Source: UBA1161 sp002311745 (lineage in GTDB: Bacteria > Planctomycetota > Phycisphaerae > Tepidisphaerales > Tepidisphaeraceae). Taken from it: a stretch of 64,000 nucleotides of DNA. The notes beneath the pieces are model-generated. The model searched no databases and had not been told where the DNA came from. It saw only the letters and a program-made list of their open reading frames with translations. Location: NCBI GenBank assembly GCA_050018415.1, contig JBEKAB010000003.1, positions 62,001 to 126,000 of the forward strand. The letters run 5' to 3'. Position numbers and translations under genes: made by a program. This document shows, piece by piece, positions 51,574 to 60,182 of the stretch (position 1 is the stretch's first letter; every line of letters begins with the position of its first letter).

Positions 51574-52491
51574 TTACGCCGGCTGGGCCGCGACGGACTC
51601 CCGGGGCGCCAGGGCTTCGCCCGGCGGGGTTTCGGGCGGCGGGGTTTCGGGCGGCGGGATTTCGACCGGCGGGCTGACCGGGGCCGCGGGCTCTTCACCG
51701 GTGCGGGGCTCTTCGGGGCTGCGGGGTTCATCCGCCCGGAAGGCCGCCCGGCTGCTGCGGCGGCGCGGCTGCTGCGGCTCCTCCCCCTTGCTCTCCACCC
51801 GACCGCTCTTGCCTTCGATCACCGCATCCGCCAATTCCTTCACGATGATCTCAATCGCCCGCATCGCATCGTCGTTGCCCGGGATCGGCAGATCAATCAG
51901 GTCCGGATCGCTGTCCGTGTCGATCAGCGCCACCGTCTTCACCCCCAGCTTGTGCGCTTCCTTGACCGCGATGTGCTCGCGCCGCGTGTCGATGATCACC
52001 ATCGCCCCGGGCATGCGGTCCATCTTGCGAATCCCCTCCAGGTTCGCCTTGATCTTCTCCTTCTCCCGCGCCAGCGTCGATTTCATCTTCTTGGAATAGG
52101 TTTCGATCTGCCCCGTCTCCCACAACTTTTCCAGCTCTTCCAGGCGGTTGAGCCTAGCGCGAATGGTGCGGAAATTGGTCAGCGTGCCCCCCAGCCAGCG
52201 CTCCGATACGTAATGCATGCCGCAGCGCTTGGCCTCCTCCTCGATACAGTGCCGCGCCTGCCGCTTGGTGCCCACGAGCAGCACGTCCTTGCCCGCCGCC
52301 ACCGTCTGCTGGATCAACTTCCTGGCCCTGAGCAACCCCTTGAGCGTCTCCCGCACGTCGATGATGTGAATCATGTTGCGCTTGCCGTGGATGTACGGCT
52401 GCATCTTCGGGTTCCATCGGGAGACGCGATGCCCGAAGTGCACGCCGCTGTCCACCAGCGATTTGACCAGTTCCGCTTGCGACTGTGCCAT
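51574..52491 (-). CDS. rpsB: 30S ribosomal protein S2 with long C-terminal extension
   Basis: ATG 52491 has GGAG 6 nt upstream; a TTG at 52503 is in frame. Residues 1-225 are a standard S2 (LVDSGVHFGHRVSRWNPKM, YIHGKRNMIHIIDVRET, ERWLGGTLTNFRTI, MPGAMVIIDTRREHIAVKEA, LIDLPIPGNDDAMRAI). The remaining 80 residues are charged and Pro-rich, ending in PPPETP repeats from a 15-bp DNA repeat. S2 is usually about 230-260 residues, so this is a real extension; some other phyla also extend S2. The 223-bp gap upstream (to recR) holds a GC hairpin near the start that could serve autoregulation. Confidence 0.95.
   Translation of the reverse strand: MAQSQAELVKSLVDSGVHFGHRVSRWNPKMQPYIHGKRNMIHIIDVRETLKGLLRARKLIQQTVAAGKDVLLVGTKRQARHCIEEEAKRCGMHYVSERWLGGTLTNFRTIRARLNRLEELEKLWETGQIETYSKKMKSTLAREKEKIKANLEGIRKMDRMPGAMVIIDTRREHIAVKEAHKLGVKTVALIDTDSDPDLIDLPIPGNDDAMRAIEIIVKELADAVIEGKSGRVESKGEEPQQPRRRSSRAAFRADEPRSPEEPRTGEEPAAPVSPPVEIPPPETPPPETPPGEALAPRESVAAQPA
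51623..51667. repeat. Three 15-bp tandem repeats in the rpsB 3' end
   Basis: GGCGGGGTTTCGGGC occurs twice exactly and then once with four changes (GGCGGGATTTCGACC). The unit is a multiple of three, so it adds PPETP-type pentapeptides to the S2 tail. Confidence 0.85.
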
Positions 52492-52713
52492 GTCCAACTC
52501 CAACGCCTCAGCCGCAAAAACGCGGCCGACAGCCCCTGCCGCGGTCGATCACCAAGGCGTCAACCGCCGCCCTGAGGCTTTTTAAGTGGCGAGATTGTAA
52601 AAACAAGACCCGCGACGATGGATCACGCCGATCCCCGTCCGCGGGCGGCCCTTGGCGAGCCAAGTCTTGCAATCTAGCCCAATTGCGCCCAACTTGCAAG
52701 CACCAAAGCGGCT

Positions 52714-53319
52714 TCACATCTTCTGCCGTCCACTGATGGCGTCGGCGAGGATATTTTTGTTGGCGTATTCGATGCTGCTGCCGGCCGGCAGGCCGCGGGC
52801 CAGACGCGTCACCTGAATATGCCCAAACTTCTGGGCAATCAAATTCTGGATGTACAGCGCCGTGCCATCCCCATCCACCGTCGGGTTGGTCCCCATGATC
52901 ACTTCGCGGATTTTTCCCTCTTCCAAGCGCTTGACCAGGGCGTCGATGGTCAGGTCCTGCGGATGCGATTCCTCCAGCGGCGCGATCCGGCCCAAAAGCA
53001 CGTGATACACGCCGTTGTACAGCCCCGTCGATTCCAGCGCCAGCAGGTCCTTGGGCTGCTCCACCACGCAGACCAGCGACTGATCGCGGCTGGGGCTGGC
53101 GCAAATCTCGCACGGGTCCTGTTCCGTCAGGGTGTAGCAGATGCCGCAGTGGCGGATGCGCGTCTTGACCTCGCGGATGGCCTCCGCCAGCTTCATCGCC
53201 TCCTGCGGGCTTTGCTTCAGCAGATGAAACGCGATCCGCTCCGCCGAGCGCATCCCGATCCCCGGCAAGCGCGACAACTCGTTCATCAGATTCTGGATGC
53301 TTTGCGTGTAGCCGCTCAT
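52714..53319 (-). CDS. recR: Recombination mediator RecR
   Basis: RecR works with RecO, and in many species RecF, to load RecA on SSB-coated DNA. The 201-residue product has the helix-hairpin-helix LMNELSRLPGIGMRSAERIA, the Cys4 zinc finger CGICYTLTEQDPCEIC, and the Toprim domain (VCVVEQPKDLLALESTG, VIMGTNPTVDGDGTALYI) ending with VTRLARGLPAGSSIEYA. Length is typical. recO and the usual YbaB/dnaX partners are not adjacent; accA lies upstream on the same strand with a 61-bp gap. Confidence 0.97.
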   Translation of the reverse strand: MSGYTQSIQNLMNELSRLPGIGMRSAERIAFHLLKQSPQEAMKLAEAIREVKTRIRHCGICYTLTEQDPCEICASPSRDQSLVCVVEQPKDLLALESTGLYNGVYHVLLGRIAPLEESHPQDLTIDALVKRLEEGKIREVIMGTNPTVDGDGTALYIQNLIAQKFGHIQVTRLARGLPAGSSIEYANKNILADAISGRQKM

Positions 53320-53380
53320 GACCGTGCATTATAGACGCACGCCCCGCCGAACGGGCCAATGCCGATGCTCGAAGGAAAGA

Positions 53381-54433
53381 TCACCCCGCGGCCTTGGCCG
53401 CTCGCTTGGACGGCTCGGCCACCACCCCCATGCCCCGGAACTTCTCGTAACGCCGCTCCAGAAGATTCTCGATCTTGAACCGCTTCAGATCGCGCAGCAC
53501 CTTGGCGATGTACTGCTCGAGGTTGTGCCCCGCCGTGTGCGGATCGCGATGCGCCCCGCCCAGCGGCTCGGGAACGATCGCGTCGACCACCCCCAACTGC
53601 TTCAGTGGCTTGCTGGTGAGCTGCAGGCTCTCGGCCAGTTGCGCCGCCCCGTCGTTGCCCTTGAACAAAATCGCCGAGCACGCCTCCGGGCTGATCACCG
53701 AGTACCACGCGAATTCCATCATCGCCACGCGGTCGGCCACCCCGATCCCCAGCGCCCCGCCGCTGCCCCCTTCACCCAAAATCACCGTCAATATCGGCGC
53801 CCGCAGCCGCGACATCTCCATCAAGTTTCGCGCGATGCTCTCGGCTTGCCCCCGCTCTTCCGCCCCGATCCCCGGATAGGCCCCCGGCGTGTCGATCAGC
53901 GTCACCACCGGCAGCTCAAACTTCTCCGCCAGCTTCATGCACCTCAACGCCTTGCGATAGCCTTCCGGATGCGCCAGCCCAAAAAAGCACTTGACCTTTT
54001 CCTTGGTATCCCGCCCCTTGTGATGCCCGATCAGCATCACCTTATGCCCCCCCAGCCGGGCCAACCCGCACAAAATCGCTGGGTCATCCCCAAAATGCCG
54101 GTCCCCGTGCAGCTCCCGGAACTCCGGGCAGATCATCTCCACGTAATCCCAAAACTGCGGCCTCTGCGGATGCCGCGCCACCTGCACCGTCTCCCAGGCG
54201 CTCAGGTTGTCGTAGGTCTTTCTTAGCAGGGACGTGTAATTGGTGCGAAGCTGGCGCAATTCCTTGGAATAGTCGATCTGCTTTTGCGTTTGCAGAGCTT
54301 CCAGCTCCTGGATTTGCCGCTCGAGCTGGCCCAGGGGCTTTTCGAATTCCAGGAATTGCCGGACCCCGCCGCCGTTGGCCGATCCATTGGCGGCAGGAGT
54401 CTTCGATTCCGAGAGGACCGATGGTTCGGCCAT
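53381..54433 (-). CDS. accA: Acetyl-CoA carboxylase carboxyltransferase subunit alpha
   Basis: AccA with AccD transfers the carboxyl group from biotin to acetyl-CoA, the first step of fatty acid synthesis. The 350-residue product has the family N-terminal helices (FLEFEKPLGQLERQIQELEA), ARHPQRPQFWDYVEMICPEF, HGDRHFGDDPAI, LIGHHKGRDTKEKV, TLIDTPGAYPGIGAEERGQ, GEGGSGGALGIGVADRVAM and SVISPEACSAILFK. The tail is slightly longer than usual. accD is not in the window. Confidence 0.97.
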   Translation of the reverse strand: MAEPSVLSESKTPAANGSANGGGVRQFLEFEKPLGQLERQIQELEALQTQKQIDYSKELRQLRTNYTSLLRKTYDNLSAWETVQVARHPQRPQFWDYVEMICPEFRELHGDRHFGDDPAILCGLARLGGHKVMLIGHHKGRDTKEKVKCFFGLAHPEGYRKALRCMKLAEKFELPVVTLIDTPGAYPGIGAEERGQAESIARNLMEMSRLRAPILTVILGEGGSGGALGIGVADRVAMMEFAWYSVISPEACSAILFKGNDGAAQLAESLQLTSKPLKQLGVVDAIVPEPLGGAHRDPHTAGHNLEQYIAKVLRDLKRFKIENLLERRYEKFRGMGVVAEPSKRAAKAAG

Positions 54434-54636
54434 AATGGCACTGGCGAAGCGCTCACAACAGCACTCCGCCAGAGGTTCGATAGGTTAGACTCAAGTCCCC
54501 GCGATATCAAGGACTCCGGCCCATTCGGCTGCGAAATGGGCGTTAAGTCGTTGCCACACAGGATTCTGCGAACGACTTGGCGGCTAGAGCCCGAAGGTTG
54601 GAACCCGCCGGGTGCCGTACGATTTTCCACGGTATT

Positions 54637-54660
54637 GCGGGCGTAGCTCAGTTGGTAGAG
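54637..54660 (+). pseudogene. Truncated tRNA-Gly (first 24 nt)
   Basis: GCGGGCGTAGCTCAGTTGGT followed by AGAG is identical to nucleotides 1-24 of the complete tRNA-Gly at 55612-55684, then diverges at once. No anticodon or T-arm follows. It is offset 975 bp from the complete gene, with a toxin-antitoxin pair in between. Confidence 0.9.
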
Positions 54661-54682
54661 GGATACTGAAAGGTGTTATAAT
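54652..54682 (+). promoter_or_regulatory. Promoter of the second PIN module, -35 inside the tRNA fragment
   Basis: A perfect TATAAT (54677-54682) is preceded by TTGGTA (54652-54657) with a 19-nt spacer. The TTGGTA is the D-loop of the truncated tRNA. The expected start site is within 1-2 nt of the antitoxin ATG (54691), so the mRNA would be leaderless. Confidence 0.5.
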
Positions 54683-54690
54683 TCAAGTGT

Positions 54691-54948
54691 ATGGTTTTGA
54701 GCCTTTCCATTTCCGCAGAAGCCGAGGCCAGGCTCAAAGCGAAGGCTGCTGCTGCCGGCGTTGACCTCGAGAGTTACGTGTCAACGACGCTCGAGCGTTT
54801 CGCCTCCCGTCCATCTCTTGACGAGGTGTTAAGACCACTTAAAGAAGAGTTCGACGAAAGCGGGATGTCAGAGGAGCAGCTCACGGAATTCCTCGAAGGG
54901 GTGAAACACGAGGCGCGGGCGGAGCGGCGCGCTCGCCGGGCATCATGA
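54691..54948 (+). CDS. Antitoxin of a PIN toxin pair
   Basis: The 85-residue product has a short ribbon-helix-helix-like start (MVLSLSISAEAEARLKAKAA, then GVDLESYVSTTLERFA) and an acidic, helical C-terminus ending in an Arg-rich tail (AERRARRAS). Its stop overlaps the toxin start as ATGA. No ribosome-binding site is possible because the -10 element ends 8 nt before the ATG. The family assignment is by context and fold pattern, not by a strong motif. Confidence 0.8.
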   Translation: MVLSLSISAEAEARLKAKAAAAGVDLESYVSTTLERFASRPSLDEVLRPLKEEFDESGMSEEQLTEFLEGVKHEARAERRARRAS

Positions 54949-55424
54949 CCAGCGGTCGCCGTGCCGTGTTTGACTGCAATGTATTCCTCCAGGCCATGTT
55001 TAGCACGCACGGCGCCGCTCACGCGTGCTGGCAAAGCGTGCTTGCCGGGCAGGTCACGGTTCTCGTAACGCCCTATATTTTGGCCGAAATCCGCAAACTC
55101 CCTGAACACAAAAAATTTCGCAAGTTCAGCACATTTACGGCTGATCGTGTCGAACGCTTCCTCGAGGAACTGCTCAACGCGGCCGAGTTGATTGCCGATC
55201 CAACCCCGATGTTTAACTATCCGCGAGACCCCGATGACGGTCACTACGTAGACGCGGCCATCGCGTCAAACTCCATGCTTATCGTATCCAACGACAGAGA
55301 TCTGCTCGATTTGATGAACAACGAGAATGCCGACGGCAAGGCCCTCCGCGCCCAACATCCGGCGTTCAAAGTCCTCACCCCAGCGCAATTCCTCGCCGTC
55401 ATCGCTCACGCGCCACAGACCTGA
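54945..55424 (+). CDS. PIN-domain toxin (COG1569-like)
   Basis: The 159-residue product starts RRAVFDCNVFLQAMFSTHGA with the first catalytic Asp (about residue 9). It continues with VTPYILAEIRKLPEH (Glu about 47) and DPDDGHYVDAAIASNSMLIV then SNDRDLLDL, holding the two remaining acidic positions. This matches the PIN family of COG1569 rather than the VapC type at 48.5 kb, so the two modules are unrelated. It ends 187 bp before tRNA-Gly; that gap has no other gene. Confidence 0.88.
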   Translation: MTSGRRAVFDCNVFLQAMFSTHGAAHACWQSVLAGQVTVLVTPYILAEIRKLPEHKKFRKFSTFTADRVERFLEELLNAAELIADPTPMFNYPRDPDDGHYVDAAIASNSMLIVSNDRDLLDLMNNENADGKALRAQHPAFKVLTPAQFLAVIAHAPQT

Positions 55425-55611
55425 TGGCCGCGGCGTCGCGGCCTCATTCAAAAATACACATCCAGCATCTTGGGGTGCTCGCTACACTCCTTTCTCACGC
55501 AAAAACGCCGCTGCCGAGCCCGATGGGTTCCGCCTCCCGTTGTGCGAATATCGGGCCTACACTACTATTCAGCCTCGGATAATAGTAAAAAGCCCTGATG
55601 TTTCAGGCTCC

Positions 55612-55684
<73 letters not shown>

Positions 55685-55685
55685 T

Positions 55686-57374
55686 TCACGCGTAGCTGTG
55701 CAGCCCCACCAGCAGGAAGTTCACGCCGATCCAGTTGAAAAGCATCACGAAGAAGCCCAAGCAGCCCAGGAGTGCCGTCCACCAGGCTTTCTCGGTCGTG
55801 ACCACGCGCACATGCACGGTGATCAAATACACGATCCAGGTCACCAGGGCGAAGGTTTCTTTCGGGTCCCAGCCCCAGGGACGGCCCCAGCTTTGATCCG
55901 CCCAGATCGCGCCCAGGATGATCCCCGCCCCCAAAACCCAAAAGGCCAGTTGCAGCACCACCAGGTTGCATTGGTCGAGCGTGGCCAGAAACGAGCCGTC
56001 GGCGGAGGCGGCCGGGCGGGATGAATCGGCGGAGAAGTAATACCGCAGCAGCCACCAGGAGCTGAGCATGAAGCCCATGGCGATCATGGCGTAGGCGGCC
56101 GTCACCATGGTGACGTGGATGTAAAGCCAGTAGCTCATGAGCACGCCCTGGACGGGGGCGATTTCCCCGCCGATTTGCGTGCCGGTGACGTACGGGGCGG
56201 CAAAGATGGCCACCAGGGCCAGGGTGCCCACGAAGCTGGCGGCGGCGCCGAAAATCCCGCGCGGCCAACGCAGTTCCAGGATCAATCCCACCATCGCCCC
56301 GAACCACGCCGAGAACATCACGCTTTCAAATTCGTTCTTGATCGGCGGAAAAACATCCCCCACCAGCCACCACCGAATGCCGATGCCCATCGTGTGTACG
56401 AGCAGCGCCAGAATCATGCAGAACAGGGCCCACATCCGCAGGCCTGTTACTCCCGAGCGCGACCCCATCAAAAAGAGCACCAGGGCCGCGAAATACAGGG
56501 CCGCTCCCGGAATCGTCAGCTTCATCAGACGGTTGTAGATCACTTCGGCCGTGCGCTTGGCGTGGGACGGATAGGCGGCCGGGTTGACCCGCGGCAGCAG
56601 ATCGGCCAACCGCTTGGCGCTGCGGTTGATCTTGTCCGCATCTTCGCTGTTCCAGCCGTCCAGCAGGCTGATGTTGGCCGCGAAGATGTCGCGCAGCAGC
56701 GGCAGGCGGTCCTGGTAGCCCGGCGGCGGATCGGGCGCGGGATGCCCGTGTTTTTGCAGCATGTCCACCAATCCCGACAGGGCCGGGACGTCGCCGATCA
56801 TTTCAAACGGCCGGTGCCAGAGTCGATCCTCCGGAGCATTCGTGGCCGGCGGAAAAATCGCGGCCATGATGAACCCCGGCTCGATCAGGCAGATTCGCTC
56901 CATCGCCCCGCGGGCCAACATGACCTGATCGATCGCCCTGGTTTTGCTCGGCGAATCGGCCTGCACGTTGCGCAGCAGATCCAGCACTTCCGGCTGCTGC
57001 AGAAACTCCAGGGACACGGTGCCTTCGTGCACGATGCGATCGCGCTCAGAGGCGTCGATGGTGCTCAGGGCCAAGAACTCCTTGCGCAGGGGCACGTTGG
57101 TGATCTTGATGATGTTCCGCTGCACGTATCGTTCGGGGCGGAAGGACATGTCCAAGAGCACGAACAAGGCATCGTGGCCGTCGAGGCTTTGGCGGCCCGT
57201 GATCTGGTAAATCACCTGCCGCGCAAACGTGTCCAGGGTTTTGATCGTTTGATTGTGCTGGACGGCCAGCGTTGCCAAGGGCGACAGATCGATCCGGGCC
57301 GTCCAATCCTGCGCCGCCCGCGCGGTCCCCACTGCGCCAAGCCATGCAATCGCCAAGATCAGCGCGTATCTCAT
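55686..57374 (-). CDS. ccsA: Cytochrome c biogenesis protein CcsA/ResC-like, with large N-terminal domain
   Basis: The 562-residue product has a signal peptide and a periplasmic-type N-terminal region of about 280 residues that I do not recognise. It is followed by about eight membrane spans with the CcsA heme-handling features: WGRPWGWDPKETFALVTWIV (the tryptophan-rich WWD motif, about residue 490) and conserved histidines in spans (HTMGIGIRWW, LYIHVTMVTAAYAM, VHVRVVTTEKAWW). With ResB it would move heme across the membrane and attach it to apocytochrome c. It overlaps the ResB-like gene by 4 nt. Confidence 0.92.
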   Translation of the reverse strand: MRYALILAIAWLGAVGTARAAQDWTARIDLSPLATLAVQHNQTIKTLDTFARQVIYQITGRQSLDGHDALFVLLDMSFRPERYVQRNIIKITNVPLRKEFLALSTIDASERDRIVHEGTVSLEFLQQPEVLDLLRNVQADSPSKTRAIDQVMLARGAMERICLIEPGFIMAAIFPPATNAPEDRLWHRPFEMIGDVPALSGLVDMLQKHGHPAPDPPPGYQDRLPLLRDIFAANISLLDGWNSEDADKINRSAKRLADLLPRVNPAAYPSHAKRTAEVIYNRLMKLTIPGAALYFAALVLFLMGSRSGVTGLRMWALFCMILALLVHTMGIGIRWWLVGDVFPPIKNEFESVMFSAWFGAMVGLILELRWPRGIFGAAASFVGTLALVAIFAAPYVTGTQIGGEIAPVQGVLMSYWLYIHVTMVTAAYAMIAMGFMLSSWWLLRYYFSADSSRPAASADGSFLATLDQCNLVVLQLAFWVLGAGIILGAIWADQSWGRPWGWDPKETFALVTWIVYLITVHVRVVTTEKAWWTALLGCLGFFVMLFNWIGVNFLLVGLHSYA

Positions 57375-59353
57375 GACGCGACCGCTTCCTGCTGCCTTTG
57401 CGCCGCCTTCAATCGCCGGATGATGATCGGCTTGACGTAAAACGCGTACAGCAATCCGGCCACGATCATGACGCAGCCGGTGATCATGATCCCGACGCCC
57501 GGCCGGTTGCCGACGCCGATCACCGAAAAGCGCGCCTCCGGATCATAGCCCGCCTGGAAGAAAATCCATCTTCCGCCGTCGTAGTACACCGGGTTGTTGT
57601 CGCTGGCCACGGCGACGCTCGTTTCGCCGCTTTCGTCCCGAATCTGCAGGGTCGAGCGGAAATCGCGGTACGGGCCGTTGTCCCCCTGCCCGCCGGGATA
57701 GTGCACCAGCTCGAAATTCTTTAGCGTCAGGGACGCCGGCAGAGGCCGCGGGGCAAACCCGAGCTGAAGCTGCAAGGCGGATGACGCTCCCGGGATTCGC
57801 ACCGTACCCAAATTCCACGGCTCAAACGGCTCGAGGCTCATCGGGTCCGGGGCCGCATACAGATTGCACGGCGCCGCCACCTCCTGCGACCACTTTCCCG
57901 CCGTGACGCGAACGACGACGATCTGCTTGATGCCCGATTCGGCCTCGTCCTGCTGCCGCAGGGCCGGCGGAACCACCCGGGCGCGGGTCAACATCCGGAT
58001 GTGATCCACTCGGCGGACTTGTGCCGGCACGGCCGACCCCTCAAACAGCAATTCGATCTGCCCGTCGCCGCCGGTCAAATCCCGCATCTGCGCCGCGCTC
58101 GTGAGCGACGTGTGCACGTCGAACAGCCCATGGTCGCCCGCGGTCAGCAACGTGTGCTTCTCCTGCCCGCCCTGGCTGGGCATCAAGTCGGCCGGATCGC
58201 TCAAAGAAAACCCCAGCACCAGTTCCTTGTCGATCGGTTCTTTTTGCCGATTGCCCTTGAGCATGGGCGGCGTCGTCGCCGGGTCCAATTTGAAATCCGT
58301 CTGCAAGGTCCGCCCGGCCAGAATCATCCGCCAAAATTCCCCCTGCGGATTTTTCAGATGCACCGTCAGCGCTTGCGCGATTTCGTGCGTGCCGAACATC
58401 GGAAATGCCGGATCGAACGAGTCGATTGTCGCGCTGTACCCGCCCGGTAGCCCGTACGTTTTGCCCAGCTCGACGTTCAACGTCACCGGCGTCTGCTGTC
58501 CCAAGGCCGCGGTCAAGCGAAACATCGAGCCCAGCGCCTGGCGGATCATCTCCAACGACGCCTGCGAAACCTGCCGATGCTGCAGTTCCGTGGCATCCAG
58601 CACTTGCCTGGCCGCGGATGGATCGGCGCAGCTCAGAAACAGCGAGGCGCCCGACGGATCGTGCGGCGAGGCAATCTTCAGTTCCACCCCCACGTCATTG
58701 GACGATGGATCGTTCGCGGGAAACGCATCCACGTCGCCGTACGCGTAAAACCCGACGATATCCAGCCGCACTTTTTCCGACAGCCCCAGCCACGCGGAAA
58801 GATCCGCCTCACCGCCGCCGGGCGTTCCCAGGAGATGGAAGCGTTCGATGTCGCTCAGATCGCGGCGCTGCAGGCGGGCGGGATCGTGCTCGTCATCGTA
58901 ATCGCCGAACCGCGGCAGGGATGGCAGTACATGCACGCCGTAGACCGGCCGATCCGCCAGATGCGCGTACAAAGCCCGTTGCCCCGTGTCATAAAAGTAA
59001 ACGGCCGTGCGATTGAGGGGGATCAGGGTCCTGCCTTCGATTTTCCGGTGATAGTAGAAGGAGGTGCCCGCAATGAGCGTGATAATTCCGCAGTGAATGC
59101 ACCACACGCCGTAGCGCGGCGGCGTCAGGGGGATGCGGTTCCACGTCACCACCGCCAGGTTGATGCACAACAGAAGCATCAGGACCTTCAGCGGCCAGGC
59201 GTCGAAGAACTCCAGCTCGTTCATCTCGAAATGGGCGCGTACGGACGGCAGGCCCGAGCCCACCGCGATGTACAGCCCCACCGCCGCCATCAGCGCAATC
59301 CCCAGGATCACGTTGTTCAGGGTGCAGCGAAAAATCATTTGCAGGAGACGCAC
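57371..59353 (-). CDS. resB: ResB-like cytochrome c biogenesis protein
   Basis: The 660-residue product has three N-terminal spans (about residues 15-35, 50-70 and 82-102; MLLLCINLAVVTWNRIPL, GVWCIHCGIITLIAGTSFYY), a large extracytoplasmic part and a final span (about 620-640, MITGCVMIVAGLLYAFYV). This is the Ccs1/ResB layout, and a HCG motif in span 3 supplies a candidate heme-ligating His. It starts 27 codons from a palindrome-free AT-rich gap (59354-59591). Coupled by ATGA to the CcsA gene, the pair forms a system II cytochrome c synthetase. Confidence 0.87.
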   Translation of the reverse strand: MRLLQMIFRCTLNNVILGIALMAAVGLYIAVGSGLPSVRAHFEMNELEFFDAWPLKVLMLLLCINLAVVTWNRIPLTPPRYGVWCIHCGIITLIAGTSFYYHRKIEGRTLIPLNRTAVYFYDTGQRALYAHLADRPVYGVHVLPSLPRFGDYDDEHDPARLQRRDLSDIERFHLLGTPGGGEADLSAWLGLSEKVRLDIVGFYAYGDVDAFPANDPSSNDVGVELKIASPHDPSGASLFLSCADPSAARQVLDATELQHRQVSQASLEMIRQALGSMFRLTAALGQQTPVTLNVELGKTYGLPGGYSATIDSFDPAFPMFGTHEIAQALTVHLKNPQGEFWRMILAGRTLQTDFKLDPATTPPMLKGNRQKEPIDKELVLGFSLSDPADLMPSQGGQEKHTLLTAGDHGLFDVHTSLTSAAQMRDLTGGDGQIELLFEGSAVPAQVRRVDHIRMLTRARVVPPALRQQDEAESGIKQIVVVRVTAGKWSQEVAAPCNLYAAPDPMSLEPFEPWNLGTVRIPGASSALQLQLGFAPRPLPASLTLKNFELVHYPGGQGDNGPYRDFRSTLQIRDESGETSVAVASDNNPVYYDGGRWIFFQAGYDPEARFSVIGVGNRPGVGIMITGCVMIVAGLLYAFYVKPIIIRRLKAAQRQQEAVAS

Positions 59354-59528
59354 GGCAGATTTGCCGCGATTCTAGAGACAGCGGCTGACAATTCCACATT
59401 CAATCCCCGCTGGCGCCGCAGGCGAAGTGTGAAAAATATTCGAACCGGACAACCTATTGTATATAAGTTACTGTAATTACATGTAGTTATGGATAATTCA
59501 GAATTCATTTTCGTCCGATAATTTCGCA

Positions 59529-59557
59529 TTGACGTGCGGCGTTTGTTAGGTGATAAT
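59529..59557 (+). promoter_or_regulatory. Strong sigma-70 promoter
   Basis: TTGACG (59529-59534) and GATAAT (59552-59557) are 17 nt apart, each one base off consensus. The start site would be near 59564, giving a short leader before ATG 59592. The rest of the 59354-59591 gap is AT-rich (TATATAAG, AATTAC) and must also hold the minus-strand promoter for resB. Confidence 0.7.
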
Positions 59558-59591
59558 TAACCCTAACAGATGCCGTCCAAGGGAGTGGATC

Positions 59592-60179
59592 ATGATGACT
59601 GTTCGTCAGATGCAAAGGCTTTGGAATTGCGGAAAGTACGCCCGGCTGCTGGATGAGTTGATCGCGTTGCGGGTGGAGGCGCTGGCGGCGGCGGAGCTGG
59701 CCCATTGGCCCTGTGCGGCCGCGGCGGCGCTGGCGCTGGTCCGACTCGATGAGCTGAATCAGCCGCACGCCCCCCTGTGCCCAACCCTCATCCGCGCCAT
59801 TCTGGCCCAGCAAGAATCGGACGGGGGTTGGGGTGATGTCGCCGTCACGGCGCTTTGCCTGCGAGCCTTGTCCCTGTGTCACGGCCACGGCCTGGCGATC
59901 CAACGCGGCATGAATTACCTGGCCCAGCTCCAGCAGCCGGCCGGAATCTGGCCCAAAATTCCCATCCGACGCATGGCCGCCGATCCCCTGGTCTCCGCCT
60001 TCGTCCTGCTTCAATTGGGCGATCACGAGCCTTTCCGCGCCGCCGTCGACTTTCCCGCGGCCGTCGAATGGTTCGACTCCCACGGCCCGGACATCGACCC
60101 CGCCGCCAAAACTCTCTGGGACCACGCCCGCCCACGCTGCGCCGGCGCGGAATTCTCGTTGTTCCAACCCCACAACTGA
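59592..60179 (+). CDS. Prenyltransferase/squalene-cyclase-like repeat protein
   Basis: ATG 59592 has GGGAG 7 nt upstream. The 195-residue soluble product is helical and carries QW-like repeats of terpene cyclases (AILAQQESDGGWGDVAVTAL, YLAQLQQPAGIWPKI), without the DxDD catalytic motif and at about a third of cyclase length. It thus looks like a single alpha-alpha barrel fragment used for binding rather than a cyclase. It has its own strong promoter. The function is unknown. Confidence 0.7.
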   Translation: MMTVRQMQRLWNCGKYARLLDELIALRVEALAAAELAHWPCAAAAALALVRLDELNQPHAPLCPTLIRAILAQQESDGGWGDVAVTALCLRALSLCHGHGLAIQRGMNYLAQLQQPAGIWPKIPIRRMAADPLVSAFVLLQLGDHEPFRAAVDFPAAVEWFDSHGPDIDPAAKTLWDHARPRCAGAEFSLFQPHN

Positions 60180-60182
60180 GAA

